64,000 bases of DNA from G963422745 sp965214285 (GTDB lineage: Bacteria > Actinomycetota > Acidimicrobiia > Acidimicrobiales > Aldehydirespiratoraceae): positions 124,001-188,000 of the forward strand of contig OZ243946.1 in assembly GCA_965214285.1 (NCBI GenBank). The letters are read 5' to 3'. Positions 61,103 to 64,000 of the stretch are shown piece by piece. Within the stretch, counting starts at the first letter, position 1; each line of letters opens with the position of its first letter. Made by a program: the position numbers and the translations under genes. The notes under the pieces are model-generated. The model saw nothing but the letters and a program-made list of their open reading frames with translations. It searched no databases and was not told the origin of the DNA.

Positions 61103-61513
61103 ATGAAAACCATCCGCCGCCTTTCCGGAGTGATCGCCGCGTTGTCGCTGGTGATCGCTTCGGCACTGCCCGCTCACGCCGCTAACTTGCGTGACTTCAG
61201 CCAAGGCTTCAGGGTATTTGTCGCCGGAGAATGGGAGTACACCCCTTGGGGGAAATGGGAGATCCAGTACCCCTCGACCTATGACGGTGACGGCATCATC
61301 GCTGCCAAGGTCCGCGACGTGCATACGGACGGCAGTTGCGTGACTGCCGTGTACGAGGACGGCGGCAGGGACTATGTCCAGGCCTGGTCGTGCAGGCGCT
61401 GGACGAATCACCTGTTCTTCGATCAGACAGACGACTCGCAGGCATGGGTGCGCGTCAACCGCACCAGATTCCCAGGCGACGCCAAGATCTGGTGGGAGAT
61501 CACCGGGTACTGA
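61103..61513 (+). CDS. small secreted protein, unknown family
   Basis: A 136-residue protein with a clear Sec signal peptide (MKTIRRLSGVIAALSLVIAS, cleavage after AHA near residue 26). The mature part is rich in Trp and Tyr (EWEYTPWGKWEIQY, KIWWEITGY) and has two Cys (GSCVTAV and WSCRRW) likely to form a disulphide. An AAAGGAG site lies 7 bp before the ATG. No family recognised. Confidence 0.75.
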   Translation: MKTIRRLSGVIAALSLVIASALPAHAANLRDFSQGFRVFVAGEWEYTPWGKWEIQYPSTYDGDGIIAAKVRDVHTDGSCVTAVYEDGGRDYVQAWSCRRWTNHLFFDQTDDSQAWVRVNRTRFPGDAKIWWEITGY

Positions 61514-61545
61514 GCGCCGCTGACCGGCGCGGCGGCCCCAATCCG

Positions 61546-62655
61546 ATGGTGCGTTGCATCCGCTGGGCGTTGTGGCTGGCTGCGGCAGTCGTGGCCGTCG
61601 TGCTAGCCGCGGGCTGCTCGGACACTGGCTCGGAATCCCAGACTGCGGAGGGCGTGTCCGCTGAACGGAGTGCTGAGGCCGCGGCGGAGGACGCCCAGGC
61701 CGTGGCGGAGGGCGCACACGCTGAGGACCCGGACTCAGCGGAGGACCAATCCGACGACGGAGGCGGCGACTCAGACGAGAACGATCCCGGCGGAGAGGCT
61801 GGCGACGACAACTCCGCTGAGGAGGAGGCTGACGAGCAGCGGGGGTCGCCGCTGGGGGCGTTTCTGGCCGATCTCAGGACTGAAGCGTTTCCCGATCACG
61901 ACTTCTCCGATCCGATGGCTGCCATCGAGCAGATGAAATACGACTGCATGACCGAGCAGGGTTTCCGCTACGCCATGATCGACTGGGCCGCCAAGAGCGC
62001 AGCGCGGGCCGCTGTCACGCCCAGCGTTGACGAAGAGGACTACATGTCGACGCACGGCTACGGCTACGCCGACAGCATCGACGCGCCCGAGGTGTTCGAG
62101 CACGGCTACGTGGATCCCAACGACGCCATCCGCGACAGCATGTCCCAAAGCGAGTTCGAGGCATGGGAAAGCCATCGGCGCGACTGCGTCCATCACGCCC
62201 AAACCGAGATCAGCCGCCCAGGGGTGATCTACCTGGCGCTGGAAGACGAACTCGCCGCCTTGCAAGAGCGTGTCGACGCCGACCCCCGGATCGCTGAGGC
62301 CACCGCCGAGTGGTCGGCGTGCATGGCCAAGCGCGGGCACAGCTTCTCGGACCAGGACGAGATCCACGCCTACCTGGGCGGCATCGCCAATCCGCTGCTC
62401 AACCGGCTGCGGGCCCTGGGCGGCCACGAGCACATCGACGCCGCCTTCCAGGCCGACCTCGACGCCCTGCAGGCCACCGAAGCCGAGATCGCCGTGGCCG
62501 ACCTCGCCTGCGAGGAACCCCTGCAACAGGTCCGCTACGAAGTCAAGGTCGAACACGAGCAACAGTTCCTCGACGACAACCAAGACCGCCTGGCCCTGCT
62601 GCGCCAAGAAGCCCCCACCATGACCATGCCACCCGGGAGCGGCTGGTGCTGCTGA
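61546..62655 (+). CDS. predicted lipoprotein with acidic linker
   Basis: A 369-residue protein with a lipobox (VVLAAGC, Cys near residue 24) for lipid anchoring. It is followed by about 80 residues very rich in Glu, Asp, Ala and Ser, then a helical domain with paired Cys (YDCMTEQGF, RRDCVHH, WSACMAKRGH, LACEEPL). Repeated CMxxxG-type segments are seen in some actinomycete lipoproteins of unknown role. It lies 32 bp after the secreted protein gene and is probably cotranscribed. Confidence 0.78.
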   Translation: MVRCIRWALWLAAAVVAVVLAAGCSDTGSESQTAEGVSAERSAEAAAEDAQAVAEGAHAEDPDSAEDQSDDGGGDSDENDPGGEAGDDNSAEEEADEQRGSPLGAFLADLRTEAFPDHDFSDPMAAIEQMKYDCMTEQGFRYAMIDWAAKSAARAAVTPSVDEEDYMSTHGYGYADSIDAPEVFEHGYVDPNDAIRDSMSQSEFEAWESHRRDCVHHAQTEISRPGVIYLALEDELAALQERVDADPRIAEATAEWSACMAKRGHSFSDQDEIHAYLGGIANPLLNRLRALGGHEHIDAAFQADLDALQATEAEIAVADLACEEPLQQVRYEVKVEHEQQFLDDNQDRLALLRQEAPTMTMPPGSGWCC

Positions 62656-62994
62656 AGATAGCCCGACCCCGGCATCGCAGGCGAGCTGCCCTCTGCGATC
62701 CGCCCGCCGGGGGCTGTCCGTCCCACACCCGCCGCGGCCACGCCAGCAACCGCCGACAGGCCGCAGCCGGGACGGCCCCGACCCATAACTCCCGGCCCGG
62801 CAGATGGCCGGCGCTCCGTCGACGGAGCGCGGCTGCATCGGCAGCGGACCACAACCCCCGGCCCGGCGAGCCACCAGCCGCCACATCCGACGAAGGTCGC
62901 CGGGCGATCAAGCCCGCCGAGGTCGCTGAGTCCGTCGGGTCAGCCCGAGGAGAATCCGCGGGCAATCCCAGGACCCGATCCGTGAATCCGCGGA
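62656..62994. other. gene-free spacer after the lipoprotein
   Basis: No convincing gene, hairpin terminator or repeat was seen in these 339 bases. The -10 box of the next small gene closes it. Confidence 0.4.
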
Positions 62995-63000
62995 TAGCGT
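62995..63000 (+). promoter_or_regulatory. -10 box (TAGCGT) of the 26-residue peptide gene
   Basis: TAGCGT ends 6 nt before the ATG at 63007, the same spacing and hexamer as at hemE. Confidence 0.45.
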
Positions 63001-63006
63001 GAGGCC

Positions 63007-63087
63007 ATGTCCAAGAACCGCTTCCTGCTGCTGGTGGTGCTGGCGATCCTGCTGGCGATCCTGGCCCGCAAGGTCCGCAACACCTGA
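63007..63087 (+). CDS. 26-residue single-helix membrane peptide
   Basis: The frame encodes MSKNRFLLLVVLAILLAILA followed by RKVRNT: a short basic start, one membrane helix and a basic end. It has its own leaderless-type promoter (TAGCGT 6 nt upstream), which argues that it is expressed. Small membrane peptides like this occur across actinomycetes. Function unknown. Confidence 0.5.
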   Translation: MSKNRFLLLVVLAILLAILARKVRNT

Positions 63088-63092
63088 CAAAG

Positions 63093-63191
63093 CCCCCGGT
63101 GCCTGCCCAACTCTCCGGCACCTGACCCATCCCCCGGTGCCTGCCCAACTCTCCGGCACCTGACCCCCCCCCCCCCCCCCCGGCGCCTGCC
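63093..63191. repeat. 38-bp tandem repeat with one C-run expanded to C18
   Basis: Copies begin at 63093 and 63131 with CCCCCGGTGCCTGCC. The third begins near 63169, and its C5 has grown to 18 C (63164-63181). The ancestral run length is thus visible beside the expanded one. Confidence 0.85.
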
Positions 63192-63384
63192 ACCCCGGTG
63201 CCATGCCGAGAGCTCTCTCCAAGGCTCGCCCCACGACCTGGCCTCCATCACCCGACCCGACCTGACGAGGCGGAGGCGGACCGGCTGCGGCGGAGGCGGA
63301 GGCGGAGGCGGACCGGCTGAGGCAAGGCGAAGCCGTCCTGGCCTGCCTTTCATGGCCTGTAGATGCTTTCCGCAATCTTTGGTG
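63192..63384. other. spacer with GGCGGA microsatellite
   Basis: No gene. A GGCGGA hexamer-type microsatellite with GGACCGGCTG interruptions lies at about 63269-63330. Confidence 0.5.
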
Positions 63385-63413
63385 TTGCCATTGCGGTTCC
63401 CAGGCGTTAGGGT
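63385..63413 (+). promoter_or_regulatory. promoter upstream of the Tad-type ATPase gene
   Basis: TTGCCA, 17 bp and TAGGGT. Transcription would start near 63420, leaving a leader of about 150 nt with several CCGG-containing inverted repeats before the GAGGGAAA site. Confidence 0.45.
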
Positions 63414-63571
63414 CGGCACCGACAGCTTCCCCGGCTAGCCGCAATCACCTGGACTGACCGGCTCCCCGGCCAGACAAGCGGGTCCGACAGCTCACCGGCT
63501 CGACAGGCTCGCAGCTCACCAGGCGCGGCAACTTCCTCCCCGACAAATCCTCGTTCAATGGAGGGAAAGCT

Positions 63572-64000
63572 GTGTTGTATGTGTGCTGGGCCGCCAAAGG
63601 CGGCGTCGGAACCTCGGTCGTGGCGGCAGCGCTTGCCTGTCGCGCGGCTCAGGATCAACCCGTCCTGCTTGTAGATCTCGACGGAGACCAGCCGGCGGTG
63701 CTGGGCATTCCCGAGCCGGAAGGCCCCGGAGTGGCCGACTGGCTCGTGGCAGGCTCGGAAGTGCCGGTCAATGCGCTGGCCGAGCTGGAGACCCCGATCA
63801 CCCCGAAGCTGTCGCTGCTGCACCGCGGCAAGGGCGTGCCCGCAGCGGAACGCCTCGAACTGCTGGCAGCGGTGTTCGCCGGAGGCAGCCGGCCGGTGGT
63901 GGTCGACGCCGGCCTGGTGCCGAGCGGCGAGGGCTGGTGGCACCAGGGCACCTCGATCTGCGTGGTGCGGGCCTGCTACCTGGCGCTGCGGCGCCTCGGA
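63572..64000 (+). CDS. MinD/CpaE(TadZ)-like ATPase, 3' end outside window
   Basis: The first 143 residues of a ParA/MinD-type ATPase. The P-loop reads WAAKGGVGTSVVAAAL: the signature Lys at the start is kept, but the Lys usually placed before the Thr/Ser is missing, as in TadZ/CpaE proteins of Flp-pilus (Tad) systems. LLVDLDGDQPAVLG near residue 36 is the switch region. It starts with GTG behind GAGGGAAAG. It probably opens a Tad secretion/pilus operon beyond the window (inference). Confidence 0.75.
   Translation, partial: MLYVCWAAKGGVGTSVVAAALACRAAQDQPVLLVDLDGDQPAVLGIPEPEGPGVADWLVAGSEVPVNALAELETPITPKLSLLHRGKGVPAAERLELLAAVFAGGSRPVVVDAGLVPSGEGWWHQGTSICVVRACYLALRRLG

Noticed and set aside
63420..63571. 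riboswitch in the leader of the Tad-type ATPase gene
   Set aside because: Several CCGG inverted repeats occur but none matches a riboswitch core I can recognise.

Overview
The window is a 64 kb piece of high-GC chromosome from an actinomycete, most plausibly class Acidimicrobiia or a near relative (inference). Supporting signs are the gene set (sucCD, hemE and a HemY-type oxidase, a MurA with Asp in place of the active-site Cys, IpdAB-type CoA-transferase, a Tad/CpaE-like ATPase), many GTG/TTG starts, many 4-bp ATGA/GTGA gene overlaps, and several genes whose -10 box sits 6-9 nt before the start codon, as expected of leaderless mRNAs. No rRNA or tRNA gene was found.

Layout. 1-7.7 kb: amidohydrolase (cut by the window edge), SDR dehydrogenase, an MFS transporter fused to a LivF-like ATPase, a LivH-LivM-LivG triple fusion, and an O-methyltransferase; this looks like uptake and catabolism of an organic acid or aromatic/terpenoid compound. 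7.7-12.4 kb: amidase, sucD and sucC on the minus strand, and a membrane protein plus an AlaX-type editing enzyme on the plus strand. 12.4-14.7 kb: an accessory patch with an HTH protein, a PIN-domain stub, a NYN RNase and seven copies of a small structured RNA element (family A), each with its own promoter-like sequence and a terminator-like hairpin capped by a UNCG tetraloop. 14.7-20.6 kb: hemE, hemY, small ORFs, a class III cyclase, an Lnt-like protein, an orphan RHH regulator and dtd. 20.7-32.3 kb: a minus-strand defence island with an SNF2 helicase/DUF3883 protein, a DUF1156 DNA methyltransferase, a Swt1-HEPN/DUF499 ATPase and a SIR2-domain protein. 32.6-36.8 kb: an Abi_2/AbiF-like HEPN RNase flanked by copies of a second hairpin RNA element (family B), a MNT/HEPN pair and an AbiEi-like protein.

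37.1-41.1 kb: ipdA, ipdB and two acyl-CoA dehydrogenase subunits (steroid ring catabolism). 41.1-53.8 kb: a VapBC pair, MTA/SAH nucleosidase-like protein, LMW phosphatase, murA, a NifU-like protein, an SRPBCC-GH15 fusion, cysteine desulfurase, mnmA, a membrane protein and ligA. 53.8-64 kb: a secreted FN3/PASTA protein, an SCP2-like protein, gatCAB, a secreted protein, a lipoprotein, a 26-residue membrane peptide and the start of a Tad-type ATPase.

The best candidates for something new are the two families of promoter-driven hairpin RNAs, which sit only among RNase-type toxin genes and share a core motif, and the long G/C homopolymers. One of these (G10) puts the defence methyltransferase out of frame exactly at its SAM-binding motif, and another (C15) lies just upstream of the FN3/PASTA surface protein. 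Both look like slipped-strand switches, though sequencing error in the homopolymers must be excluded first.
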